NCBI GenBank assembly: GCA_037957365.1
Contig: JARHVA010000224.1
Coordinates: 504,501-568,500, forward strand
DNA: 64,000 nt
Origin: Torreya grandis
Lineage: Eukaryota; Streptophyta; Pinopsida; Cupressales; Taxaceae
Direction: 5' to 3'
Made by a program: the position numbers and the translations under genes. The notes under the pieces are model-generated. The model ran no database searches, was not told the origin of the DNA, and saw nothing but the letters and a program-made list of their open reading frames with translations. Shown here piece after piece: positions 47,735 through 60,046 of the stretch. Each line of letters begins with the position of its first letter. Position 1 is the first letter of the stretch.

Positions 47735-47960
47735 ATTAATTAAAATCAAAATATAGTTTTTAACTCAAATGATTGGTATTAATTAAAATTAAAAATAAAG
47801 TTTAACTTAAATGGTTGGTATTAATTAAAATTGAAATATAAAATTTAACTGGAATGTTAATTTTTTAATTGAAATATGAATTTTAAAAGATAATTAATTA
47901 TAATAATTGGTATTGATTAAAATCAGATTTAACTAGCATTAATTAAAATTAAAATATAAA
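47735..47960. repeat. Diverged tandem repeat with ATTAATTAAAATTAAAA core
   Basis: About five units of 40-90 bases, each with tattaattaaaatt(a/g)aaa and a tttaact end (47749, 47806, 47817, 47910, 47937). One more unit is at 48700-48740, beyond the LINE fragment, so the array was split by it. Confidence 0.65.
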
Positions 47961-48700
47961 TTTTTTTTAACTAAAACGGGGGTAAAAATTTATTGAGTAA
48001 ACCAGGCAAAGCCAATTACAAGTTTTTCTCCTGATCCACCAAATGGACCAGCTTTTGATACAAATTCAGCGGAAGGAGATTCTCCTCCGTAATTCTCCAA
48101 TCTGCCCCATTCTCCGAGGCCCACTTAGCTAAGCAATCTGCAACCTCATTCCATTCCCGCGGAATGTGTTGAAAAGAAATCTCATTCAAAGACGAACTAA
48201 AAAATTTAATATGCTGGATAATAACTTGTAAACTCCAATCAGTATTACCAGAATTGCTGTTATTTAGTAAATTAACAACAACTTGTGAACCGATTCACAG
48301 ATGACATTGCGATGGCGCTCCCGACAACAACTTTCAACCGCCTCAAGAATGGCTTCAGCTTCCATCTGGTTGTTAGTATAACAGCCTCTGTAAATAGAAA
48401 ACAAAAATTTAATGTTACCAAGACTGTCCCGAGCAATTCCCCCAATACCCGCAGCTCCTGGGTTCCCACGGGAAGACCCATCTGTGTTAATTTTGATGCA
48501 GTCTTTGTCTGGGGGCGTCCAATGCCCAGCTCTGTTGACTGGTCGCGCCAACTGGCGCCTTCCCTTTGGCAGACCAGAGTGTTTCCTTCCCACGCCATCG
48601 CTGGGGACATCAATTCCCAGGCGTCCAAGCAAGTCCGCAGCCGCTTGTTCCACATTGACTTCAAGCGCAGACTTGGCCAAGCACAACTTGAATGACTGAT
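47961..48700 (-). pseudogene. 5'-truncated LINE tail with RNase H
   Basis: A 140-codon open stretch (48686-48264) holds a linker and then an RNase H start: CIKINTDGSSRGNPGAAGIG, with NNQMEAEAILEAVES as the second acidic block. It continues in shifted frames to the C-terminal part near 48170-48090 (QHIPREWNEVADCLAKWAS-like). A 3' UTR and an A tail (T8 at 47961-47968) follow. GC is clearly higher than around it. Near-identical 20-base segments flank it (47939-47960, 48701-48722) and could be its target duplication or two units of the local repeat. It belongs to the plant L1 type; the reverse transcriptase was lost by truncation. Confidence 0.85.
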
Positions 48701-48760
48701 ATTAATTAAAATTAAAAATATAATTTTTAACTTGAAGAGTAATAAATTATTAAGATTATT

Positions 48761-49040
48761 ATTGAAAATATTGAAGGTTAGTTAATTATTAAATCAAAAT
48801 AGAAATTTTAACTTAAAACGTGCAACTTTAACACTTGTAAAACTAAAACAGTTTTGGTACTAGCCAATTTGTGGTTCTTGTTTGAATTAGTGTTACATAG
48901 GTGGTCTTTTTTTGATAATAAATGACCTATTTTAAGGTTTAATGTCCACCATCATTGTCTTGCATTATGCCTCGTGCTATTTTCATATCATATTTTAATT
49001 AAATATAGTGGAATTTTGATTGACTTTTTTCATATTTATT
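48761..49040. other. AT-rich DNA, no gene
   Basis: I see nothing in it. Confidence 0.4.
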
Positions 49041-50570
49041 CTTCGATCAATCTTTTTGCCTTTTTAATGGTCTCACATAGAGAGTTTAACTATTGAAGCT
49101 ATGACTATTAACTGTGAATTTGTTTAAAATGGCACCTCCAAACAAGAAACCTTAGAAATTCATTCCAAAAATATTCCACGAAGCAATGAATCTTTAATTA
49201 TGCTTGATATTATTTTACTAATTCCTGATTTTGATAATGCTTGTAAATGGATATAACAATTTACTTTAATAAGGTATTTTGTTAGGATAATTTCCTCTGA
49301 AAGTATGCTCAAAATATGGGTGCAATCTACTTGGAATCATCATAGAATTAAGTTGGACATAGTCCAAAATATATGACCAAAAGGTTCTTTTTATTTCACT
49401 TTAAGATCATGCTTAACAAGTTATTTTTATTCCCAACTTCATGAATGGATTTTGAAGGAATGACATGATTTGGTTACAAGTAAGATTTAAATCCATCCCT
49501 ATACAAAAGGCATATTCATTATGATTTTTAATAATGCTAAAGATATACAGGTAGTTTTTAGTGATGAACTTTGCTGGGAATGGGGATATCATTTGCTTAT
49601 AGCTTAGCCATGGCACTCAAATTTCAACCCTTATACTGAAATTTTCAATTTAAAACCTCTTTGGATTAGGCTTCCCAATTTACCTCTTCAATTTTGGGAG
49701 CATTATGTTTTAGCAACTATAGCTGAATCTATTGGATAATTTTGGATTGTTGATCCCAAATCTTTGGAAGGGATACATTCAACATATGCCTATATATTTT
49801 AGTCAATGTTGATATTACTAAAGATTTCCCAACTCAAATAGAACTGAAAGTTAGGAACAAAACCTAGATGCAACCATTAGATTATGAAGGGCTTCCCTTC
49901 AGATGCCACAGATGCTTCCAAACTAGCCATTTAGTAAATGATTGTCTTTCCCTAAAATTTAAGAAGAAAAATACTTGGTGGAAGGAAGATGTCCCTCAAC
50001 ACATTATTGTAAAAGCTCTAGCTAAGAGAGACGAAAATTGCACATCCCCTGTTATGGTTCTGGAAATGCATATGGATTCAAGCATACAATCGGAGCAAGG
50101 GCAGATACCAAAATCAATAAATTTCATATTTGATGCTAAAGACAATCTCATGGCTCATACCCCTTGAAATAAAATCCAATCATCCATTTCAGAAAAGAAA
50201 GGATTGTCTTATAACTCAATGGATTTCTCTATTCCAATTCTATCGATCCTTGAGGGAGGTGGAGATTGGACCATTGTGTGTAACAAAAAGAGAACTAAAG
50301 GCAAGAAAGAAATAGATCCTTTGAAAATGACCCTTAGATCTCAAATAGAAAATGTGTAGCATGGGTCATAGTTTTGTTTTGTTTCTTTGTTCTTTAGCCG
50401 TGGATTGGCTATTGTTGTTTGTTTGCTATCTTTGATAGATTTTGATCTTATTGTGTTTATTATTCCTTCTAGATGGGATGTCGAGGTTTAATTTTTATAT
50501 TGGGTCAGGTCCCTTTTCAAAACCCTCTTTTACCATTAATAAAAACAAGTTATTTTTATTCAAAAAAAGG
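49041..50570 (+). mobile_element. LINE with ORF1 and 3' UTR but no ORF2
   Basis: ORF1 relic 49130-50359 is followed at once by a 210-base non-coding part. That part ends in a T-rich and then A-rich 3' end (accattaataaaaacaag, tail aaaaaaa at about 50561-50567). No endonuclease or reverse transcriptase lies between. This is the layout of half-L1 (HAL1-like) elements known from mammals; a deleted ordinary LINE is the alternative. The 5' end and target duplication were not found. Confidence 0.65.
49130..50359 (+). pseudogene. LINE ORF1 (DUF4283 and CCHC knuckle)
   Basis: The DUF4283-like part is broken by several stops (about 49250-49610). Its second half reads PLWIRLPNLPLQFWEHYVL at about 49655-49710 and ELKVRNKT at about 49840. 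An open 99-codon stretch then starts at 49868 (MQPLDYEGLPFRCHRCFQTS) and gives the zinc knuckle CHRCFQTSHLVNDC. The C-terminus (about 50165-50359, partly another frame) ends KKEIDPLKMTLRSQIENV and a stop, typical of plant LINE ORF1 tails. The real end of ORF1 is thus kept. Confidence 0.8.
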
Positions 50571-51330
50571 TCCTTGGTAAATTATAATCTCTTTGATTTT
50601 TTATTCCACATAGACACATGATTTTATTGTTTTATATTAGTATGCCCTTAAGGTTCAAGTGTAGGTTAAGTTTCTTTGTTTCCCTATACATTTTTGCCAA
50701 TTTATTAAACACTGGCTACTATGTTATGCTATCTAATGTGTTATGGACTTAATAAATTTGTTTTAGTCGATCCTCATAAGTGTGTTTGTGTTGAAGTTGA
50801 TTTCTCATGTGACCTTAATGAAACCATTGACATACAAATAGGTGATACCTCCATGTCCAATGGGTGTTTTATAATAACTTGCATAATCTTATGTGCATTA
50901 AATTAGATATTTCCTTGTTAGCCTCTCAAGCAATTACAATTTCAAAAGCACCAACTGAGAACACTCAAATTGGTGGTGATGATGATTGTACCATTATTGG
51001 CGATACAAAATCTAGACAAAATAAAGATGTTATTTCAAAACCTAACACGGTTGTGTCAATAGGTAAACAAAGTTGACTTAAACCCTCGCTCAAGTGCTTA
51101 TAGTCAATATGTTTATAAATTAAGAAAGGTAGTAGTTTAACCCTCCTAGGAACCTTCTCATAACTAGGTTGAGTCCTCTAATGAGGAATGTAAACAAATA
51201 TTTTCTAACACTTCTTTGATAACCAATATTATATTTACATCTAAATAAACCATTCAATAATCTCAATGTCTTTCCAATTTTTTTCATCTCTCCAGGCATC
51301 TATTTAACTTTCTTGGCTTGCCTCATTAGT
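50571..51330 (+). pseudogene. Second LINE ORF1 fragment
   Basis: The frame 50721-50906 reads KFVLVDPHKCVCVEVDFSCD and NETIDIQIGDTS. This is the end of a DUF4283 domain (the V.VDP...VCVEVD pattern) just before where a zinc knuckle would be. A linker (50864-51076, SKAPTENTQIGGDDDC) and broken pieces to about 51330 follow. No ORF2 or tail is seen. It is a separate, older copy from the ORF1-only LINE beside it. Confidence 0.6.
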
Positions 51331-52510
51331 TGAAGGAGGGGGAATACATGCCAAATAGGACATGTTTATTTTAGCTTTGTGGTTTTTTATAAAATAATAA
51401 ACAATAAGTTTTGTGAAATAGCTATAGTGCTCCTCAAGGCTTAGGTTTGGAGGACATGTCCTTGAAAATAAGTAGACAATTAAACTATTATAATAGAAGC
51501 TATAGTAAAAAAATATTTAAATTCAAAATAGAACAAATGGCATACATACAAGATTACATAGTACACAAAATTTAACTTGGAAACCCCTTACAAGAAAAAA
51601 CTAGCACAATAACCTTCTTTCTTATTGTATTAACTCAACCATTTATAATACAATAACACACTTCAAAAAAGCTATTTAAAATTATAAAAAGTTTTATATA
51701 TCCCTAAAATGTGAGAGTATAAATCAACACATCAATAGGAAACTGCCCACCTTCCTCAAATATGTAACAATTTATCTTCATGTCTAACCAATTATCCACC
51801 CATGACACTTCAACATCCACCCATCATGATTTAGCTTTCACATGTGACACTTCAAATTCCACTCATGATGATTTAGCTTCCCCCTGAAACATCTTAGAAA
51901 AGGTGTTGCCTAGGAGATACCTTTGATAAAGTATTTGAATCCAACATTATATTCTTCTCATAAAAATACACATTTAAAAAATGACACTCAAGATGGAGTT
52001 TGTATGAAGATGTTATGGTCTTGGGAAATTATCACCATCGTAATACTATCTGCTTCACCTAGGTGTTTCCCAAGAGATAATTTAGCTTAGGTGCACCTAG
52101 GAGGTACCTCACCCATGTGTTGTTTAGGATATACCTCACCCAAGTGTAGCCCATGTGTCACCTAGAAGACACCTTATCCATTGTGACATATATTCCTTTT
52201 TGTATCCCCCATTAGGAATCATGGATAATATATATAATACATTTCCAATAATATCCCACTTTTTGAATGCATTCCATCACGAGCCACAAATTCATATTTT
52301 TAATTGCCAAGGGCAACCATGCCCACTAATTTTATGCACCAATAAAATTTCTTAGTACTCACAAAATTTGTCCAAAAAATAGAAACATTCTCATATGTAT
52401 AATTTTTTTCTAATATTTATTTATTATCTTCAACCATTTCTCCAAAAAAATTATATTGTACATTAATATAACTAGTTCAAGAATGATACTCACTATTCTT
52501 TTCTAGTTAA
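51331..52510. repeat. Possible old solo LTR, low-complexity repeats
   Basis: Contains aatttaacttggaaacccctt and an A-rich continuation at about 51567-51605, like the TTTAACGTGGAAACCC box of many plant LTRs. It also has two copies of a cac(cc)atgacacttca...catgatgatttagctt segment (51795-51835, 51840-51885) and repeats of cctaggaggtacctcaccca (52075-52170). Ends and partner were not found, so the LTR reading is tentative. Confidence 0.35.
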
Positions 52511-52999
52511 GTTTCACTTTTTTATTTTATTAAAAGGACAAGTACAAAATACCATATGTATAAGGATGAATTGAAGATAAAACCAACTAGAAATGGTCCC
52601 ATAAGAGCTATAATATCATGTTTTACAACATCATAATAATACAAATGTTCTTACAATAGAAAAACTAGCAAAAAAGAGCCTAACCAAACAAAAAGAGGCA
52701 ATATCAAGACACCCAAATAATAGTTCATAACTAAAAATTCTTAGTTTCCTCAATTTTATGATCATCTTTATTATCATTCATCATCAAGTATTCAAATATA
52801 TATACTTTGGAACATGTGTTTTGATTAAGTCCCATCTACCCACTTTAAGTCTCAATGATTCTGCTAGTAGAACTAAACCTATATGTTTGAGAGAGATTCT
52901 GTTTCATATTGGAGTTTTGAATAAACTCCACCATCTCATCTTTATTTTCTCTATTACCAATGCTAACAAAATTATAAAGGATACTAACCATACCATTTA

Positions 53000-55900
53000 T
53001 GTTTTCTTTGATCAAATTAAGCATGTTTGATTCTAGAGCAGTTCTATATCTACCCTTATGCTCTTCACTAACTGCAACTATATATTGAAAGAGACATCCT
53101 CACTTCTAGGAATGTAATCCTATTATATCTATTGAAGGGAAGCTTGCAAATCTAAAATTACTTCCTCATTGTCTACAACTAAAAAATCATTAGCCCTCTT
53201 ATTTGAATCATAAATCCCAACCAACAAAAGGTTTGGATTGTCAACTTGCTCAAAGTTAGAATATTTCATCCACTCCCATTTATATTAAATAAGACAAAAA
53301 TCCACATATGATTCATTAATAATCCTCCAGTCAAGTGGAGGACTCAGACTTGGGTATCCACCAGTGTCTAACAAAAAGTCACAGGTGTTTTTTAACATGC
53401 TGTTATATAATTTTTTCCATTTCAGCTTGGGGCACCTTCAACTACAAATAGATATGTATGAAAAAATACTAACAATAAATTATCTTGAGAATTTAGTAAG
53501 TAGCCTAGCCTTAAATTGAAAAACCTCAAGATTCATTTGTTTCCATATGAACCACATAATTTCATTTGAAAAAGCTAGCCAAAATTTATGACAAAAATAA
53601 TGAAATTTATTATCAACACACACATAACCAAAGGTAATATTAAACCAAGAGATATCACATGAAAAAAAACACAACCAACAATTTAAGTAGTTATTTCAAA
53701 CTCTAATAGCATAAGGACACTTAAAAATAAATGTTCAGTAGTTTTTAATTCACCATAGACTAAACAAAAGGGTTTACCCAAGCTAACCTTTAAGAGAACA
53801 ATACCTACAAACAACTTGTTATGAAGAAGCAACCATCTAAATGAGTTTTTTAGATAATATAAGAATATAAAATCACATTAAACATAATCTTCCACCTATA
53901 CAAAGGATCACAAATAACCCACTTATGATTAAGGTTAAGATACATACTTTTGGTGAAAGAGAGATTAACATATAACATTTTCATACTAAATTAATTAAGT
54001 GGAGGGCCACTAATAGATTTAATAATATCCCAAAACTCATCCTCATCCTCTAAATAAACACAAGTCTATATTTATGAAGAGCCTTAGCAAGAGGAGTAAA
54101 GGTCCTATGTTGAGATGACAAGACTTGAAATCTATTTTTAATAGTAGCCCAAGAATCCCAGCCTTCCTACAAGAAGAAATTACTAAAAGTCCTCAAGCCC
54201 TTAGAAAACTAGGCAAAAGCATAATATACTCTGATTAGATCCAATAAATATCCATTTACTTTAAGGTTCCACAAAATGGATTCATAACCCTGACATCTTA
54301 ACTCCAACACATTGATTACTGGTTTCATAATAACCAAATACTTAACTAAATCCCATTCTTTCCATTATTGATTAGAAAATGGGAGAACCCACAACCTTAA
54401 TAGAGAAATATCCAATTTAGAGGTCAAAGATGTGAAAAGATTTCCATTTAGGATTATATTTAGGGAAGAATCTAAAAATATTATTACTTACAAGGATTTA
54501 ACAAGGCTCATTCACTTTTAAATATCTAATGATCCATTTAATAACAAGTGTAATCCCTTGAATTCTAATTTCCTTGAGGCCAAACCTCCCCCCCCAAAAA
54601 AAATTCTTGGCTTACAAATTTTTTTTGAAGCTACTATATAGATCTTCCTATTATCTTGACCAACTGACCATACAAAATATCTGATGATATTGTGCAATAA
54701 GTTAATCCATGACTTATTGAATAATCATTGGGAGGAATAATACATATTATATGAAGCAACAAATTTCTGGCAAACTTGGATTCTATTAGGAAGGGAAAGA
54801 AGGTGCCCATGCCATTTAAAATTTTTCTTATCACTTTTAAAAAAATCCCTTGCCACATTTACTTAAAGGAGGGAGAGATCACAAAAGGAATACCGAAGTA
54901 TCTAACTAAATGATTTGAACCTTTCCATATCCACACAAAATCAACCAGCCACTCAGGAGGTCTTTCTTCCCAACTAACCATACATGATTTTTACATAATA
55001 GCTTTGGAACTAGAAGCATAACATTAAATGTCAAGTCTAGCATAAACCTACTAGTGATTTTCCTTATCTAACAAAGTAAAAAGAGTAGTATCATCAATAA
55101 AAAACACATATGGAAATTTAGACTTGTCTGACAATGAGAGGCCTTTGACAGGGGGACTCACAACAACATTTCTTAATAAATAATGTATAACTTCAGTAGT
55201 GATCACAAATAGTGAGGGGGGCAGAGAGAAATTTGCCTAATATGTAATGAATATTAATCAAATTAGTGAGTTTCCCATTGATTTAACTTACCTTATAATC
55301 ATATTAAAATAAAGTATTGCTCATTCTATAAAATCTATCATGAAAACCAAAATATCTCAACATAACATCTATGAATGGCCACTATTTCTATCATAGGAAT
55401 TTTCAAAATCTAAAAGTATCATCCCCACCTTATTATTAGATTATTGATCCCAATGTATTCCCTCCCAATTGGAAATGAGGTTGTCAAGGATATTCATCCC
55501 TTTTAAAGAACCAGTTTGAGTGTCAAAAATAATACTAGGGAGCAAAGAAGAGAGTCTCTTAGCAAGGATATTGGCTAGGATTTTATATGAGACATTTAAA
55601 AGTGTGATAAACCTCCTATTTTTTTAATTGAGTATGATCTCCATCCTTAGGGATAATTTTTATAACTCTTTATGATCTCAGGGCCAAGAGTGCTCACTTC
55701 CAAAACTTCCCTAAAAATATTAAGACAATTATGGGCAATCTAATTCTTTTTAACTTTATAAAATTTATTAGGAAAACCATAAATACTTGGGGATTTATCC
55801 AACCTAAGAGAGTTGATGGAAATAATAAAATCATCTAAACAAACCTCACTATCCAAGAATGCAACTTGATCAGGGGACACCTTTTTGGGAATATAATTAG

Positions 55901-57212
55901 CACAAATCTTTCTATTTACAGTCAATCTACTGATTAGAGCCATTTTGGAGAAGTAACTAGAGTAAAATGAGAAAAAAAAATCCTTAATTTCATTTAAACA
56001 CTCAATTATTGTACCACCAATCTAAATTTACTAGATATTTTGCTTACTATGCTTAGCTTTGAGGAATCTAAAAATGAATTTGGAACCATTATCACCAAGA
56101 TTGAGTTACTTCATCTTAGATCTAATTTAAGCTCTTATAACAACATACATTTGATTTGGCCTAATCCAATGTTTAAGCCTATTCAAGTTCCCAAGAATAT
56201 CATCATTTGAGGGGTCCTTCTATAGAGCATTTTTATATCATTAATCAACTTTTCCTAATTCTCCCTAAAAAGCTTCCTTCTTTTTACCAATGTTTCTCAT
56301 AAATTGTTTACATATGTTAATGCAATTGTTCCATTTATCAATACTAAAAGTAGACACATAAAATTTGAATGATATTCCATTACACAATAATATGATCTTT
56401 TAAATATTTATCAATAAAATGATAAATATTAGGCTTATATAAGTCTTTCTATTTAGACTTACTAGAATCAACACCAATTTTGAGACAAACAAGAATCTCA
56501 ATAGGGTGGTGATAAGTGAAATGAAAAGGAAGCACATTGACCATGTTTCCATCATCCATATTTTACATAGAAAATAGGGCCTTGTTTAAATATAATCTAT
56601 CAAACCTAGAATACTCTCTTTTTAAATTAGTCTAGCTATTACACCATGTATACCATATTCCTTTACTAAATCTTTTCTCCTTGTTAAATGGGTCAACAAG
56701 CTTAATAATGTGCTTCATCTTGGAATAGAATAAGAGTTCATTACCTTTCCAAAAATGAGGATCCCCTCTTTGTTTGTATTCTTTAAATTCCCCTCCAACT
56801 ATCCAAGGGATATCTTTCATATTTAAGGCCAACTAGTTCCAAAATTATATTCTTTCCCTGTACCCATTGGAAATGTATACATTAGACACCATAAAATTTT
56901 GGTTATTTTGTATTAGGATAGCCTATATAACCCTTTGACAGGGAGAGGACCCCTGCTCCATAATAGGATTCAATTATAATGGATTCATAATAATAGAAGC
57001 ACTACCCTGCCCTCTAATATGGCCGATAGAAAAGTACACCGAGCTAGGCCACACAAAATTGAGCACAAAGTTAAGCTTAGAACAAGCTTCCTTAACTTCT
57101 TACAGTTGAATGAGATCAATTTAATCCCTAAAATGTCTAAATTATATAACATTAGGTTTTCTATCTAGGGACTCAAGGCCCTTCATATTCCAGCTGACAA
57201 TATTTATAGAAA
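53000..57212 (-). pseudogene. LINE ORF2: endonuclease, reverse transcriptase, zf-RVT
   Basis: The endonuclease begins IVSWNMKGLESLDRKPN at about 57205 and contains IPWIVGGEF (about 56810). A polymerase N-terminal block lies at 55943-55740 (VSPDQVAFLDSEVCLDDFII; SLRLDKSPSIYGFPNKFYK). The active-site block FFIDDTTLF is at about 55110-55083. A 74-codon stretch follows at 54858-54634, and a zf-RVT-like block at about 53840-53700 (WLLLHNKLFVGIVLLK, GKPFCL). No RNase H was recognised. Stops are frequent throughout, so it is inactive. Confidence 0.75.
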
Positions 57213-57222
57213 AACACGAAGG

Positions 57223-59016
57223 TTATTTAGGTTGACTTGAGGGCTTAGGCCCTCCTTTATTTTGATAGATCATAATGAAATATTGTGGCACCTTATTATC
57301 TTTGGGTTTATTTTTAGAGTCATATATACTTCCTTTAGTCCCAAATTTTCTAGTTTTATAATCCTCACTAAATATTTCACCTTGAAAGGAAACAAAATCC
57401 ATCTCTATATTAAGCCTCTTGACTCCTCCTTTAGGATTGCTAGGTGGGATAGAACCATTAACATCAAGAGGAGTAAGGGGAGATTTGTATGTTAAGGGCA
57501 CATCATTACCACTCACACCAATAGTCACAAGAGAATTAGCCATGGGTTCAAGATCTTCAATCAAAACACCAACATCAAAAGTAGGCAAGAGGTCAGGGTT
57601 AGAAATCCCTGAACTAGGTTGGGAAACAAGGATACTAACATACTCATAAAAAAATATCTCTGAAGGAAGAAGAAGGGCCTTATTTTGAACCACCTAATTT
57701 CCTTCTTTACCACTACAAATATCAACCTCAATAGTAGAATTCAATTTGACATTTATAACTACCAACTCCTTCTCAACATAAGGAAGGGCAATAATAGAAG
57801 AAGAAGGGTCAAATAAAGCTAAAACCAAAGAAGGGTTTTGCACAAAGAGAGGAGAAATCTTAGTTCCAGACTAAAAAAATCATTTTATGCCAAGATCACC
57901 AAGAGGTGAACCATAAGGTAAATGGCCACTATATTTTTCAGCATCAAACAATGGGTTATCCTTGAAAACAACATGCTCATCATTAAAAAAAAAATAAAAA
58001 ATCATCCTTCTTGACAATACTGGCATGAGTTTTGATTTTTTGATCATTATGTACCTTAAAGTTTGATCTATTTAAGATATGAAATTTAATTTAAGATGAC
58101 TACCTTTTTTACATAATAAACAAGCATTAAGATGTCCGATACCATTAATTAGATAGAAGAAGGTCACACATTTTATCCTAAAGATTAATGTCTTTTGGGA
58201 AAACCTTTAATGGTTTCAAGGAAATCAAAACATGAGATTTCATGTGCATCAATGATATTATTATATCCTCTAATCTTAACACTTCTCCTAGTGGTTTAAG
58301 TGCTTAAGAAAGAAAATTCCGTAATTGTATTGACATATTCTTAATATCAACCCATTTAGGAGCGGTTTTAAACATAATGTCACTACAATAAATACTAGGG
58401 TTCCAAGGGATTACCTTAAAAATAGATTGTCCTACATTCCATAGTGGCTTACTTATTTCCCTTCTTTGAAAATTTCAAGTTTTAAATAAGACCTTGAAAA
58501 CCCCATTCTGAATCATCTATAAAAGCTAATATAAATACCCACTCCCCCCAAATAGAATTCAACTAGTTATCAAATAAATTCCAAGATGACAACAAATTTC
58601 TATTTAAATAGATAAAAAAATCCCAATATTTATTAATCTAGCCTTTTCCAACTATAAATCATTCTTTATAGTTTCATTTGGACATAAGGTAAGGGTTTTA
58701 AGTAGGGTAGGGGACTTACCAATTTTCTCTGAGTACTACTTGATGACTCCATACCCTTCCTTTACATACCCATCAATGATAAATTGAACTCCTTTCAAGT
58801 GTTTGGGGTATTCCTCCTAGCATAAAATCTCATTGAATTTTTCTTATTCTCCCCCTATTTTCTACCTTATGACTTTATTAAACCTGTATCAATGTTTTCA
58901 TTAGGGAAATCCTCAAAAATAACTTTGCCTTTATTGGTTTCATTAATATGGCCTTTGAATTTCCCTTCACTTCCATCCTTCACATGCATTCGAGAGCCAT
59001 CATCAGTGGTCTCCAT
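57223..59016 (-). pseudogene. LINE ORF1 (long, with CCHC knuckle)
   Basis: Start ATG 59016 (METTDDGSRMHVKDGSEGKF). A degenerate zinc knuckle lies at about 58135-58085 (CLLCKKGSHLKLNF, last Cys now Phe). The last open piece, 57693-57223 (156 codons), is a Ser/Pro-rich linker with FDVGVLIEDLEPMANS and a basic end GPKPSSQPK at the stop. ORF2 starts about 10 bases later. Confidence 0.6.
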
Positions 59017-59260
59017 AGATTTTTGCACTTAAATTTTAGCCTAAGCTCTCTAAAACCAAAGCTAACCTTCACAATAAAATTCAAGCACAACATGATAAAA
59101 ATAAAAATAAAAGCTTAAAGCAATATGTATCCTAAGACACATCACACCAAGGGACATCAATACCACCATAAATAAAATAAGAAAAAAGTAAAAAAAGTAA
59201 CAACCAGACAAGAAGAAAAAGAGAACCAAGGTGTCTAAAGAGAAATCTTGAAGTGTCATT

Positions 59261-59610
59261 GATGGAGGATGACTCTTCGTCTCCCCATTTGTAGAGATCT
59301 AATCCTTAACTCTCCTCATCTATTTTTGTAAATTTTACTTTAACTATCACATTATATCCTTATAGATTATTTTAAGAGACCAATAATTGAACATAGCCTT
59401 CATAACCTTACTAATTAATTACAAGCATATGTGGATGACATTTAATCTACCTTTGTTTTAGATATAATAACAAATTCTTGTATTTTTATCAATTAAACAC
59501 ATAGGCACTTATATATTTTTGATAGTTAATATATGCATATTGGTGTGATTCTAAAAATCCTTTTATATTCAAAATGTTTTTTCATTAGGTCTTCTTTTGT
59601 AGTAGATAAT
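59261..59610. other. Spacer between LINE and Gypsy element
   Basis: AT-rich sequence without a visible feature. Confidence 0.35.
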
Positions 59611-59967
59611 TGTAATCACCTAAAATTGACACTTGAGTGAGATAAGATTGCTGCTTAAGACCACCTATCCCATGCTTAGCCCTAGACCTATCTTAGGGCC
59701 TATTTTCACACTTATCCATCCTTCATATGGGCCATGTGCATCCATAGACATCCCTAAAGTAGTCTCAGACCCTCATTTTGACATCTTACCCCTTCATGCC
59801 TCATGTTCTGCCACATAGACACTAGTTCCCTAATAGGGATAGTAGCACCACATGGTGCTAGTGTCCTTCCCCACTTTTTCCAAAAATAGATATATTTTCA
59901 AATCTTAGACCAGCTAGGGTTAGCCTAAACCTCTTTTGACACTTGGACAAGCACTAGAACAATATAT

Positions 59968-60046
<79 letters not shown>

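Larger units (their letters stand above)
52511..59260 (-). mobile_element. Long decayed L1-type LINE
   Basis: About 6.7 kb on the minus strand: leader, ORF1 (59016-57223), ORF2 (about 57212-53000), then a 3' UTR ending in an A-rich stretch (plus strand ttttttattttattaaaagg at 52518-52537). ORF2 keeps endonuclease, polymerase and zf-RVT relics in order. Both ORFs carry many stops. Target duplications were not found. Its codons are AT-richer than those of the LINE at 27214-33106, so it is another lineage or much older. Confidence 0.75.

Noticed and set aside
48285..48699. Plus-strand open frames of 95 and 136 codons
   Set aside because: They are the antisense shadow of the RNase H fragment, which has clear motifs on the minus strand.
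57262..57649. Plus-strand frames of 76-77 codons
   Set aside because: They are shadows of the minus-strand LINE ORF1 end (57693-57223).
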